NCBI GenBank assembly: GCA_950295325.1
Contig: OX485803.1
Location: forward strand, 6,946,001-7,010,000
Length of the DNA stretch: 64,000 bases
Direction of reading: 5' to 3'
Source of the DNA: Polytrichum commune
Lineage: Eukaryota > Streptophyta > Polytrichopsida > Polytrichales > Polytrichaceae
Part shown: positions 48,610 to 61,099 of the stretch, in pieces
How positions within the stretch are numbered: the stretch's first letter is position 1
Layout of the letters: each line of letters begins with the position of its first letter
Notes under the pieces: generated by a model
Database searches by the model: none
Seen by the model: only the letters and a program-made list of their open reading frames with translations
Told to the model about the DNA's origin: nothing
Program-made: the position numbers and the translations under genes

Positions 48610-48991
48610 ACTGGTAACTAGAAGATAGATAGAAAGATAGATAGAAACTCCGGTCCCTATTTAAAGGGGCCGGCGTGAATGAAGTGTCCGTTCGTATTGT
48701 CAAATGACCCGATGCCCACCAGACAAGGGGAAATTTGGACAATACTACTCTCCCCTTCCGGGGATGGACACTATAGTAACCGGAAAACAAAATAAAGGTA
48801 ACCCTCCTTAGTTGATTAGTGCTCAGTTGCGTCAGTGTTATAGTATAAGATATAAATTATTGTGTTTGGTGAACGCCAAGTCATGTTTCCTTGGCTGGTT
48901 GAGGAAGAATGTTTAGCTACGTGTAGACGGTCCGGGTTCGACTCCCGTTGAGTATGTCTGAGCGTTTAGTGTGTTATACTGGTAACTAGAA
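48610..48991 (+). mobile_element. Inserted 354-bp segment with tRNA-like B box and 14-bp direct repeats
   Basis: The perfect direct repeat ACTGGTAACTAGAA stands at 48610-48623 and 48978-48991. Between them are a GATAGATAGAAA tract, a TATTTAAAG box, and near the right end CTTGGCTGGTTGAGG (A-box-like) followed by GGGTTCGACTCCCG (a perfect pol III B box). Direct repeats of this length suggest retroposition. The B box near the 3' end is unlike a normal SINE, so the type is uncertain. Confidence 0.45.
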
Positions 48992-50927
48992 CTATTGATG
49001 TAAAGTTTAACAGAAAGACACTATGTAGAATGAAAGTCCATCTCCAATGATCAATGGGCCTACTACCAAAACAAAGGCAATGACACTCATAATGCTACAT
49101 GGGAAGACCCGGGTACATTATAAGGCCAACGGACTCATAATCATGTCGGGTTAAAGCCACCAATTCTATTGTTTCTTTTTCATTTCCTTTTCTTAAAACC
49201 CCTACCCAAGTGTTTGTGGAGAACTATGAGTCCGCATAAGAAAGCTACACCATTTCATAAATGCCTCTCCATAGTTTCAAGCAAAGTTGCGAGAAGTTTT
49301 TTTTATTTGGTTTCTTAGCATTCTAAGGTCTCTTATTGGTAGAAAATTTTAGGATTATCTGAGGTCGTGTACCAAGAATAAACGAAGTTCAAATGGATCC
49401 AATCACTAGGAGAAAATGTGTCCATTTCAACCATATGTCACAACTTGTCTATTGCAAGAGGCATCTTATTTAGGCAAAAATCAAATGAAGAAAATGGTTA
49501 TCCAAACTTTTGGAAGGAACAATTTTTGAAAAACTCCTAGTAACTCCAATCTTCTTTCTATATGTTAGGATTCTTTTTTCTTGTGATTTCCCTTTGTTTA
49601 AGTACCATTGTCTGTAATCTTATGCATGATGTGAAACCCTTTTCATTTGCAAGTTATTTCGTGTAATTTACATTTGGGTGTGACCATCTTCATAATACTT
49701 TGCTGGAATTCATGATCTTGACATGTGAGAAGATGGTTGGTTGATGAAGTGGAATGTGTACTTAACACAATTGTCTTGAGGAATTTTCAAGTGTGATGCC
49801 CTTATGTAAAGAAGTGAGAGTTGCAAGTGATCGTATTTGAGTGGGCAAATACGATCATCTTCTAATGAAGGAAGATAGCTCCTTGAGAATATTGTCAGTG
49901 CAATCGTTTGTATTAGTATGAAGGGTATGATGCTCTGCTGGAATGATAGGAGTAGAATTTTGTGACAAATTGTCTCTTGCTAAGTAAATGGTCTCAATAT
50001 ACTTTGTTTACACCATAGATTAGGAGTGAACACATGATGTGAATTATTGTTGTTTGACAATGTACCTTTGCTTCATAAGTAATTGTGATAGACTGTCATA
50101 AGTAACTTGGGGGGGGGGGGGGGGAGAAAACTAAGTTGAACATTCAGTGGATATTATAGTTTGCGATCTAGCAATCGGGGCAAGAAGCTCTTGATGATCC
50201 AAGATGAAAATGTTCATGTGAAGTATGTGTGAGACCATAATCAAAGAAGGTTCATATCTAAACTTCACATATAAGCGAAGCTTGCGAAGGGCCATCAACA
50301 AAGAAAATATTCTTGAGGGAACAAGAACGCCAAAAACTCCAACCCAACTATGGTCTTCTGGAAATCAAAGAACCAACACAACTGCGATGATGGTGGGCCA
50401 CATAGCAAGAGTAAGGTTTAGTGCTACATGCAATAGAGGTGATTTGACGTAGTGATGGATAGTCATAAAAGTGGACCATGGTCTTCGCAATTACCTCACG
50501 TAAATTAGTAATGGTAGTCTAATATTTAAATTGAATTAATATATAAAGAATGAAATTTAATTTAAAAATTAGAAGGAAATCAATGATTTGTATTAATCAA
50601 GTATCCATTGTTAAAGTATTATTATAAATTGGACTTCAACTCTATCAAAATTAAATACCACCCAAATAATTCAAAGCCCCATATAAGTTTAAAATGAAAA
50701 TCACTTGAAATTGAGGAAGAAATCATGGCATGGGCATGTAACTAATTTGTTTTGGCCAATAGCCTCTAGAAACTTACATGTTGTCATCCTTCAATTGGTC
50801 CAAGTAAGGACAATGGTCAGACCGACTCATTAAAATTGAGACCAATCAATTAATCACTAACCTGCATGGTTTCACTGTAGTACTTCTTGATCCATTAAAT
50901 TATCAAGTAATTAAGGAGATATTATTC
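48992..50927. other. No gene recognised
   Basis: AT-rich intergenic sequence with a 16-G run at 50109-50124. Nothing else supported. Confidence 0.5.
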
Positions 50928-51320
50928 TTCATATTGGGGTGCCCTTGGCCCTAATTACATGTGGTTACTGCTACTCAAAAAGACTATTGATGAGCAGAGA
51001 CTCCTTCTATTGAAATCCATGGTAAAGCGAATTATTACTATTGTACTATGGTTAGATATAAGGGAGAGACCGCGCAATTGCATGTACTACAATAAGTGAC
51101 CCTCATAACCCACTCCTTAATCTCATAATTTCCTAAAAATTACCTAAAAAAAGTTTCGCCTAGGTTTTGTAATAAAATCTTACACCTAAATTGTTGTGAC
51201 CCATCGGTTAACCTAATAATGACGCTTAGAGTTCAACCTGGCACTTATTTAGTCTTTTGTGTGTGGTTTTCTTTAAGCGGGACCCAAGTCAAAAGCCATT
51301 TCTAAATAAGTCATGATAAA
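50928..51320 (+). mobile_element. Third copy of the gypsy 3' region, without integrase
   Basis: This stretch starts at CTTCATATTGGGGTGCCC and is similar along its length to 15476-15880 (GTGCCCTTGGCC, GAGACTCCTT, TTGAAATCCATGGTA and GACCGCGCAATTG blocks). It does not contain the integrase part. It could be a solo LTR or a truncated 3' end. No TG...CA ends or target-site duplication were identified. Confidence 0.6.
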
Positions 51321-51639
51321 ATATTATGGTATTGATTTTTATTCACATGGTTACTTTGAGCCAACAAGTAAAAGGTGACAAATTACACGTGTGAAAGCCT
51401 TGGCCACCCTAAAGAAAGAAACAATGGTCGAAATGACATGTTGGGAATTCAAATTCTATTTATTTATGGGTTTGGTACTTCCAACTTTCACATATGGCAT
51501 TAAAGTTTGTAGAGTTGACTTGAATAGCTCTCACTAGAAGGTTTTTGAGAAGGGCATGAAGATACGTATGAAATCGTATGTCTAAGTGTGTTATTCAACA
51601 ACTTAACTTATTTTGTTGGTTAAATTTGGGAACTTCTCA

Positions 51640-52260
51640 TGGAATTATATGCTCTTAAGCTAAGTATGGGTTTTCAAAAACGGCCTAGTTATTTAGTCAA
51701 GCAACCTCACTCTCCGGATACCTTGTCAATCAAAGATTTAACACCTTGCACAAATCGACAACCATGTGGAAGGCATTATGGGTCTATCCCAGACAACCCC
51801 ACACCATCAAACAACAAATTTACTGATCTCAAGGTAGTTTTTCTTGCTAGAGAGTAAACTCTTTGCATCTTTCAAAGAGGAAACTAGATTACCTCCACCT
51901 TAAGGTTTTTCTCAAATATGAATGTGAATTTTTACTTGAAGCAACCATTGCCACCACCACAACACAAGATCATTGCTACTTACCCCACATTGAACCATAG
52001 ACTTGAAATTGGTTGGTGGTCGACTATTCCTATCTATAGAGATAATAGACTACACCACTTTTGTTCATAATGTAGTTTAGAACGAAGCACACTTTTTGTT
52101 GGAGTGTCCCCTATATAATCCCATTAGAGGTTAGTTCACATCATTCTTTGCGGATGTAGTATCAAGGAGCCTCAAGCCTTTCTTTCAATCAATCATCGAG
52201 TTGACATTAGTTACTATCTCATAAAGGCTGCCACACTCCACCACTTTAGGATTAGCTGAT
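51640..52260 (+). mobile_element. Possible non-LTR retrotransposon C-terminal relic
   Basis: Short open pieces in different frames are separated by stops. One piece at about 52095-52230 reads CPLYNPIRG and then FTSFFADVVSRSLKPFF. This resembles the zinc-finger-like HFLLECPLYxxIR tail common behind reverse transcriptases of non-LTR elements. No reverse transcriptase motif was seen. An open frame at 51639-51857 precedes it. The family assignment is tentative. Confidence 0.3.
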
Positions 52261-52879
52261 TTGACACCATCATGATAAAATTTTAATCTCGTAAGCCTTT
52301 TGGCATCCTGGAGTCTAAAATCAATTTCATTTACTTCATGTTATTTCAACTTGCAATGAGAAAAATGAATAAATCAATCATTTTAGTTGTCAATTGAAGG
52401 TTTTTGGTTGCCAATTCTCCCAAATTCATAACCAAAAACTTCATATTGGCAATCCAAATCTTATATCTATGCATTTGTTTGCTATGAGTTGCAATGAACA
52501 AGTTGGGACAAATGGTTGGAATGGACAATTTTTCTCCTAGAAAATGTCTTTCTTCCACTTCTTTGAGATAGGGAAAGAAGGCTCCCGTAATATAGGTAAA
52601 TGAAATATCATCAGGGGTTTGGTGAAGTATGGCTTGAGAGTTGGTGCCACACTAAGGTATGTGGGTCTAATCCGGTTTGATTTTCTTGTTCTCCAATTTC
52701 TACCATTTAGATTGACATAGTGAAACTTGTGTTGCAAATCTATGATGAAGCATCGACAAAAGCATATCAAAAATCAAGACCTCCCTCAATTTAGTTATGG
52801 TAGTTGAAATTGCATGTTTGTTAATTACTTTAATAAAATATGCAGGTCCTCCCAATTGTGTTGACTATTGAGTGCAAAA

Positions 52880-52995
52880 GAAGTTAATAAAATTTGAAAA
52901 CACGGTCCAATCTCTTTTAAACATGTGTCGCACTTACATGTCTATTTATGTTTTTTGACATTGTAGTTGGATTTATGCACTACTATGCGGAATTA
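52880..52995 (-). repeat. R1 fragment, inverted
   Basis: The inverse of this stretch has ACATGTTTAAAAGAGATTGG, as in R1, followed by a diverged part. No flanks could be defined. Confidence 0.5.
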
Positions 52996-53342
52996 GGTTG
53001 CCATCACGAATAGGGTGCCTCTTTACCAAAGCAAATCACCTTGGTTTAAATTCAAATAATAAAACCTTATACCTATGTTTATTCATTTGTACATCTACCA
53101 TGGTAGAAAACATGTATTATATTTTGTTATCATTGTAGTAGATATTTAAAATAGTGTGGATTGTCGATATATTGGCATGGAGCAACCCTATTGCACATAT
53201 CGGTGTAAGTAACAAAGGCGTGTTTGCACCAAAGGCATTAGGTCGTGGCTCTTAATTGACTACAATACCCCGCTTTTTGGATGAGACCATAAAGAAGTCC
53301 ATGGATTATATCCCAAAGTCTTTCGGAGGGCACATGCTCTTA

Positions 53343-53943
53343 GGAGTTGTTTACACCATGGACCATGAAGTCATTCCAAGGCCCTATCAAATTTGGGTTG
53401 GCTATTGAACTTAGCTCGAGATCACTTTGGTTCACACCAAGGAAAAAATGTCAGAGTGATCATGAAGTTCAAGGTCCCCAAAATATATAGTTAAAGGCCT
53501 ACATTATCCATTGACATGGTCCAATGGGTTTTGTGGTGGGAGAGGCAAAATAGGTGTTTTGGTTTAAAAAAAAGAAAAAAAGAAAAAAGGGCAAGGGCCA
53601 TGGTAGGAAAATGTTGTAATGATAAAATTTTAATGAATTTTTTTTTGGGGGAAGAGAAGATGAAGACGAGAGAAGACAAGAGAATGGTCAAACTCTTTTT
53701 TCTTTTTTCTTTTTTTTTCAAAACTATCCTTTTTGGGCATATGTTAAAAAAATAAGCACACTTATTTTTGTTGTATGGTCATCGGTCTTGGTCCACATTA
53801 AGTTTACACCTAGTGAGGGGCCCAAAGACTTTGTAAATTGATCTTTCAAGAAATTGGACCATGAAAGTTGGACCATGAAGTTGGACCATGGAAAAGGCCA
53901 TCTTCCATGGTTTGACTGCATGGTCCATGGTGTAAACCGGCCC
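53343..53943. mobile_element. Tourist-like MITE, CCATGGACCATGAAGTC family, copy 2
   Basis: Ends GGAGTTGTTTACACCATGGA and GGGCCGGTTTACACCATGGA are inverted and flanked by TTA (53340-53342 and 53944-53946). The 601-bp element is colinear with the copy at 34838-35396. Confidence 0.9.
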
Positions 53944-53946
53944 TTA

Positions 53947-56000
53947 GTGAAAACCCAAATTCCCACCATAAATTCCATCAAGCCCACTTCCGAGAATTGT
54001 CTTGGGAGAAACACCTACAAACCCAACCAAGACCGTCCATACTTGCCGTGTGGAATTCCATGTAAATTTTCCTCCACTAAAAATATTATGGGATGTGGTC
54101 CAAAACTACCCTTGTGTAACCTAAAGCAGGGGACCTATGACACTCTCAACCAATGAGAATTCAAGGATGTTCAAGAGCCATGGCCTAATGGCTTTCGTGT
54201 AAACATGCCCATACTTAAGCCTAGGGGGTTCATGTTGCCAAGGGCCTCTACAATTCCTCTAGAATGACAATTAGATCACTTTTTTTTGACAGGGTAGTTT
54301 AGGTTGCCTTGGAATATAGTCGGTTTTTTGGGAAATACACATAATACCGTAGAGGGGTCTCAGTTATTGTAACACAAAATAATAATCAACCCTTCAAATC
54401 ATGTAACATATAATTCTTACATTGGTTGAGATCACTTGAATTCCACGTGGAAAATACATTCCAGCACCAGTTGGGATAAATTAGAGTGCCCATCTACTAT
54501 ATTGTATTTTCTTATTAGGTTTGATGGAATTGTAGGTCTGTACCATGCCAATTTCTCCATTATGGGTCCTAACATATACAACTAAACTAAATCTCGTCTA
54601 TTATTGTATGCTAAAAGTTATGGTGGGTAGCAAATACCGTCATCCATTGCATTTTATGTGTAGTTTGATAAATTAGGGTGTTAGGTTTTGAGAGAGGTAA
54701 CCATAAGTGAGGTAAATCTACTATTATGACAAGTGAGGTAGTAGTTTCTTACATACAATAAAGTTTGACATGCCATGATATTTTATGTGAACATTACTCT
54801 TTGTCTTCATTTCATATCCTAGTTTTGAACATAAGATATTGTGTGCTCAAAAATGGCGCGAACTTTGATTTTTTATTTTATTTAAAACAAAACCAAGATT
54901 ATCATGGATGACAATTTTGAGTGGACCAAAACAATAGATGTGATTGCTATAGTTTGGTATATGCCGTCCAAGTCCATTGCACCCACGCATATGAATTGAT
55001 GTCCCGTGTCAGCCTTGCACCATCCACTCTACATGCCGCCATCAACATCCAATTGTTTTAAAGCTTGTGAATGCCGACAATTGCACTACCAGTTGGTCCA
55101 TTGTATAGTAGATATAAGTTGACCACTACATCAAGGTCGTTTGGACAAAACACACTTTCCAAATGATAACTACCTTAATTTTTGGGTCAACTATGCACGT
55201 ATTAGTTTGGAATATGCTACCATATTAAGAATATGTTTGTCCTACAAAAACGAAGCAACAACATAGGACCAAACCAAAAAGCTGATAATCTACCATAACC
55301 ATTGTAATTCTTTCAATTGCCTCTAAATGGATTGATCTTAGTACTTGGTTACAAATTGTTGCAATACAGTGTCTCACTACCCGTCTATGAACTACCATCA
55401 AGGACTCTCTATTGTAGCAAGAAATCATTAGTTTTTCCTCGATTTGTGTCATTCTTACATTGGTTGAGACCCGCTTGGAACTCCAAGTGAAAACTACATT
55501 ATAGCACCACCTTAGTGAAGATGATATAGATTGCTCTTTAAAGGTAAGGTAGCTCAAGTGGGTGGAAAGGAAAGGGGCCCGCGGGGGGGGGGGGGTACTT
55601 GCAAACACTTTGTTCCCAAACTCAACATGAATGTGACCATAGAAGAGACCATATACACATTATTTAGGTGGAAAGTGCATCATGTGGGATCCCTTCAAGT
55701 CACAAAATCAATGGTTGTAAGGCTCTAGTGGTGGTGGTCTCTCGGAAACCCCGCTTGGGCCGACTTGTGAAAGTCCCTACAATATAACTACCCAAAAAGG
55801 CTCTTGTCCTTCATTCTTTGCCAAGTGTCTACATTATCCACTTGTGCCATTTGGAATTCCACGAAGAATCTTCGGCCATGGCCATTGGCGAAAACCAATC
55901 GCCTTTCGTGTAAAGCCAAGGAAGGAGGGCCCAAGGAGCTCCGGGCTTGGGGTTTGGGCCTCTTGATCAAAGATTCCGGAATCCCATGGACCACAACTAC
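53947..56000. other. Mostly unassigned repeat-like sequence
   Basis: 53947-54210 and about 55800-55930 share short blocks (TGGAATTCCA, GCCATGGCC, CTTTCGTGTAAA), which suggests further MITE remnants. A 13-G run lies at 55583-55595. Confidence 0.35.
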
Positions 56001-56440
56001 ACCAATTCGTCCTATTAGTGTGGGCTACGATATGGAGTTACATGTTGCTATAACATTTTATTGAAACGTCCAATTTTTAACTTACACAATACAAACAAGT
56101 ACAATGATTATCCCAATTGGTGTGTGTTATTATCTAAAGTTACACAGTGCTATAACTATTTAACGAGAGTGTAATAGTTTACCAAGTAAGTCATTTATGT
56201 CCTATAATGTTCAAACAACCTATTAAATCTTTGTTGGTAAAAATATAACTTCTTGATAAGATGTTATTGCATTGCATAACTCTGGATAGTAACTCACAAT
56301 AATTGAGATAATTGATGTAATATGCACATCAAGGATCATAAATAACATATTTGGTTAAGAAGCGATGTCATTCTCAACAACAAGTTATAACAACATGTAA
56401 CTCCAAACGGTAACTCTTAGAAGTAGGACGAATTGGTCTT
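56001..56440. mobile_element. Nested MITEs, both of the GGTTACCATTTGTAGTTACA type
   Basis: The outer ends CCAATTCGTCCTATTAGTGT and the inverse of AGAAGTAGGACGAATTGG pair over about 50 bp, including GGAGTTACATGTTGCTATAAC. Inside, about 56113-56300 shows a second pair, CCAATTGGTGTGTGTTATTA and the inverse of GATAGTAACTCACAATAATTG. This is a related element within the first one. Confidence 0.7.
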
Positions 56441-58394
56441 CCCACCAACTTTAATCCAAGAAGCCTTTCATGGAGGTGGGCCTCACGGATATTCCCAATC
56501 CAAAAATGTCCAAAGAGTGCCTATTATGTAACTTGAAGGAAGCTGCCCATGTTTTAGACAATGGCCTTTGTGGCAAATGATTACCTCACTTCATAGCTCA
56601 TGTTCTAGGTAGCCGCCTTCTATTTTAAGGCATTGGGTATGAGGTTCTAACTTAGATGTATCGAATGGGCTTCATCACTTCATCGATGGTTGCCGGTTGG
56701 GGACTCAAGGCAATCTTGTAGTAAAAGGGAGACGCCGTTTATGGTCTTTAGTGTCACCTACACTATTTGCAAAAGGCCTAAACTAGATGCTCATAGGTTT
56801 CAAAGTGTCACATCTGCAAAGTGCCAATATGATACTATTTGTCAACATAAGTAAATATCTTAAGTGAAAATATACACATTATGAAATTTAGCATAGCATA
56901 TTGGGGTACTTGAGATGGTAGTTTTGTGTTTTAGTATGTAAGGGGAAGGTATTATTGAGCTTGCTAATGTCAAGTAGCATAGGTTTACAAATTTTGCATA
57001 TGTATGCAAGAAGTAGATATTCTTGAACATTTTCATGGCAAGTGTAATTTTTTAACACTGTAATCAACTTGTAGATCATTGTATAGCATAGACATGCCAC
57101 TCATAACATTATTAAACATACTCATGCCAAGATATTAGTCCGTGCACTGTCAAGAGAACACATAAGTTATCTTCTTATTCAATTTTTTCCTTTTGTGGAG
57201 AAGGGTTGCTTACTAGTAACAATCCATGGAACACAACCCGCAACTTAGAACATGAGAGGACCCTAAAGAACGTAAGATCGTTTTAGTTCATTATTGATTG
57301 ATTTATTCTTATGAATAATATTGCACATTTAGAGAGGAACTTTGACCCGAAGAGCCGTGAATGAAGAGTATGTTGGGGGATTGCACATTTAAAATGCATG
57401 AAATTGTACAATAACCAATTTACAACCATATTGGAGAAGTGAATTTAGTTGTGTATGTTGACAAGTATGCATTGAATACATCCGTGTGAAATGAACAACA
57501 CATTGAAATGAACTTCACCTAATGTAAAATACAATTTTATAGTTAGAATTTGCAGTGAAGTTCACAAGTGGATTTACTATGGATATTTCATATAAAAAAA
57601 ACTTCAATATTTCTATAAATATCATCTATGAATTTCAAAAGCTTTGAAGGTCGGGATCATTTAATGTGGTTGGGGAGTAGTAGAGCGACGAGTTGGAGGG
57701 GAAAAAGTAGAGGGGATGAATTTATGGTGGAGGGATTTTGGGCGCATGTCATTGATCTAATTTTGGTTTGTTTTACAAAAATGAACCCACTATGACAGTA
57801 CACGAGTTCATCAATTACAATTGGAATTTGATCTAAACAATCCCTACGCACCTTTCGAGGATGAAAGTTTAGGTATGTCTTATGAAAAAGATTATGCAAC
57901 TAACAATGAAATAACCCATTGAAGAAAATGACAATGTGCAAAGTGGTGATATGATGGTAGATAAAGCATGACTCCAAGATAATGAAAGTGTATCAGTGAC
58001 CTTGAAACAAGTTTGGGAACAAAGACCTACTGATGTTACACCTCCCATCCAAAGCATTCGAACACTTCATAAAGAAATAAGATATTGACATGCACAAGAA
58101 CCTCATCAGACTACTAGAAATCCATTCTTCCATTACGCACAGATTTACGATGACATTCATATTTTATATAATTCCATCCTTTAGTTATATAAATGTTATT
58201 GTTTTAAATTCCAACATCACATAAATGTCATTGACGCAAGTGTTATGAATTGTCTATGTTACCCCCCCATAAGTGTTAAAGTGTTACCAAAGTGTTGACA
58301 CATATCGAAGGGTGGACGGTAACCCTAAATGGCATAATTCCCATGGAGCTGCCCACACCGGATTACAAGTTGTGCACGTGCCCAACTAAAAGAT
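56441..58394. other. No feature recognised
   Basis: AT-rich intergenic sequence with no gene or repeat partner noticed. Confidence 0.5.
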
Positions 58395-58530
58395 TCGCCG
58401 TACCCCAGCTTATGACCAGGTGGCGTGCGTGTATTGGTGGAAATTGTATATGAGTAGGAGAGTGTGTACGTGGAGCTTGGAGGGACCTAAGTTCTATTCC
58501 CGGTTTACTTCAAAAAACGAGACCCTTAAC
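58395..58530 (+). mobile_element. Possible SINE head
   Basis: GACCAGGTGGCGTGCGTG resembles a pol III A box. About 65 bp on, GGGACCTAAGTTCTATTCCC resembles a B box (GTTCGATTCCC) with one or two changes. This spacing is longer than in a tRNA but possible for a plant SINE. No poly(A) or short-repeat tail was found. Confidence 0.35.
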
Positions 58531-59794
58531 AACTGCAAAGGGCTGCTTCGTTCCCATAACTTATTCAAGAATCTTAAGTCTCATGCGTCCAAGTGCACTT
58601 GTGATCGTAGATGCCCCCGAGGGGTCAAATGAAATGAATATCCACTAGTGCACCTAAGACCTCATTTGGTTGTTTACCAAGTGAAGGGTTTAAGTATTAT
58701 ATGTAAGGCAAGTTTTTGACGGTGGCCAATTCTTCCTACATAACATTACTAATCACTTACATGATGGTCTCTTTCTAAAGAAAGAGGTTAAAAAACTCTT
58801 ATCATTGCTTGTTGAATAATCCACAATGCACAACATATGAGTGTTTCTCATAAGCATGGAATTATGGGTTCGAAGGAGAATTTATGTTCATGTGATACAT
58901 GGTCCCACAAAACATTACCAAGGAGTTGTGTAATGTTATGTAAGCATGTTACTCACATTTGATCTATATTTCCTTTGCACTTTTGTAAATAAGTCCTTTG
59001 ATTGATGAGGTTTTCAAATTACTTATGTTAATGTGGCTTAGTCCTTATTGACCTTAAATTGTAAGAAGTGAAAGAAAAAACTTATGTGTTCGTGCACCAA
59101 TGTGAATGAGAGCATGTTTACCTTATATCGATCATGATGTTTCATGATGCAACATAATTTGTATGGCATGCTTCTTGGCAAGTGGGCTTTGTGGACTTCT
59201 AAATGCATATTGTGATTTTGATTGGTTCCATGAGTTTTGGCTTGGGGTTTGTTGCATCTATGTGAACTCATGCATTGTTGGTGAAGGGGTTCTAAGTAAA
59301 ATGAGGTTCTTACATGTTGGGGGTCAATTTGATTCTAGTTGGATTCACTTAAAAAATTCAAAAAAATTGGTTTTAGTTTTGGAGTCAAATAGTTTTAAAA
59401 TATTCACTTCAAGATACAAAACAATATGCTTCATTTTCACTTTCCAAATGGATGAGTTTACGTAGACACAAAAAAATCCCTAATTATTCTCCACCATATA
59501 CATATAATATCATGTCTCAACTTTTACCAAAGTCAAGATATACTAATGGTTTAATACGTACTATTTCATGATATGGTTAGCGTTTTCGCCCTACTATTCA
59601 ATGTGTATCCAACCAACAACTATACATGGACATTCAAGTGTATATGAGAATGCCATGTTATACCACAACTCTATGTGTTTTCACCTTCTCAATAAATGAG
59701 TTTACCTAAACACCACAAAGTTGTAGCCTCATAAATGGATTCTATGATACCATAACTTATGAGACGTGCCTATCTTCAGGTATGATTGGACATG

Positions 59795-59945
59795 CCTTTC
59801 CTAAATTCAACTTCCACGTCAACTTTAAGAGGTTCCGACCAGTCACATGATGTAAATGTACTTTGTTTGGGGACCAAATATGGTAAAGTCACACCTAATG
59901 TGACCTACATGTAGGGTAGTATATAAGTCATATTGTTGAATATGT
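59795..59945 (+). repeat. Diverged copy of the 34.6-kb promoter-like stretch
   Basis: AACTTTAAGAGGTTCCGACC, CACATGATG, TGACCTACATGTAGGGTA and TATATAAGT follow the same order as the blocks at 34613-34730. The G-box is not conserved here. Confidence 0.5.
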
Positions 59946-60079
59946 TGTGATAATAAGTTCGTCGATGCCAATGCAAATTTTGGACTAGAAAATAAAGTCA
60001 AGGGTTAGACTAGTTTCTAATCCGATGATACATACAATTTAGAAAATCCTTACTTGGTTGCTTGTCTTGATTGGATACT

Positions 60080-60830
60080 TGTATTTGAGTGGCATGTGGT
60101 TGAGTGTCACGACTCCAAGAAAGGAAAGAAACTTTGATGTTGCCACCACCGTGAATTATTGTGTTGCTTCATTTTCGACTTGATCTACATGTATATATAG
60201 TCTTGAAACAAGGTTTGAAATATAGAGGACCTCTGCCGACTGATGCCTCTTTCCGAAGGCAAACACCTTGAATGGGTGCGTGGAGCTAGTCATCCCGGTC
60301 ATCACCTATCTCCCCCCCCCCCCCCCAAGGGCAAGTCCCCAGGCTCCCAAATGAGTGGTTGAAAATATCCATTTCTCCCATTTCTCCCACTATGATGGGA
60401 TGGATTGCAGGTCGTAAGGTGCACTAGGAATCAAGTGCTCAGAAGGTGACCCATTTGAACACTATTATGGCCTTAGGCCACCTGAGGCCTCGGGTTTTAA
60501 TCCGCCCTTTGGCTTCAAGAACATTTACCAAAAGGACAAGTGTTGAAGAATATTATATTACATGCTCAAATGATCTCTAAGCTCAATAGCCAACATAATC
60601 GGGGAACTTGTATGACCATTTCACGAACACAAAATTCTTCACTTTGATAATGGATAAGATATTCATATGAACTCCAATAACAACGAGGAAAATGGCTATG
60701 ACATCTATTTGGATTCGCTAACCATCTTGTACTAATTGCATATTCTACATCCTAGAAGAAGTGGGCTAGCCGGGGACAAGTGACCGTTTGAGACGCATCT
60801 ACCTTATTGTAACCCATGTTGAGTGCCAAC
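60080..60830 (+). repeat. R1 dispersed repeat, copy f, interrupted
   Basis: The R1 start (TTGTATTTGAGTGGCATGTG) is at 60080. The R1 body (TTTGATAATGGATAAGATAT, TCATATGAACTCCAATAA, AAGAAGTGGGCTAGCCGG) is at 60545-60830. About 430 bp of other sequence, including a 15-C run at 60312-60326, lies between. Confidence 0.7.
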
Positions 60831-60995
60831 CGTCACCTATGTATACATTGGTACGAAGATTGAACTTAAACCAATCTTGAAATTGGAGTCCTAGACCGTG
60901 TATAGCCTAGGATAGGATCTCTCTTTTAAAAGACATGGAAACAAGCCGCACAAACCTCATAAATACTCACAAATTTGGCATGAAAACATCAACCC

Positions 60996-61067
60996 ATCAG
61001 AGTGGCGCAGCGGAAGCGTGGTGGGCCCATAACCCACAGGTCCGAGGATCGAAACCTCGCTCTGATA
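60996..61067 (+). tRNA. tRNA-iMet (CAT), initiator methionine
   Basis: The 72-nt sequence folds as an initiator tRNA. The acceptor stem starts ATCAGAG and closes with CTCTGAT. The D arm contains GTGGCGCAGCGG (box A). The anticodon stem GTGGG/CCCAC holds the loop CCCATAA, with CAT at 61028-61030. The T arm is CGAGG-ATCGAAA-CCTCG and contains box B. The A1 start and GGATCGAAACC T loop are typical of plant nuclear initiator tRNA. The T stem has G-A-G-G against C-C-T-C, a paired change from the CCAGG/CCTGG I remember for flowering plants. CATCAACCC just upstream resembles the CAA initiation motif of plant tRNA genes, and a T-run at about 61099 can end pol III transcription. Confidence 0.96.
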
Positions 61068-61099
61068 AAACAGAGATACAAGCTTCCTACAACGATGTC

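Noticed and set aside
50109-50124. Runs of 11-16 G or C (13731, 50109, 55583, 60312).
   Set aside because: Simple homopolymers, whose lengths are also prone to sequencing error. No function can be claimed.
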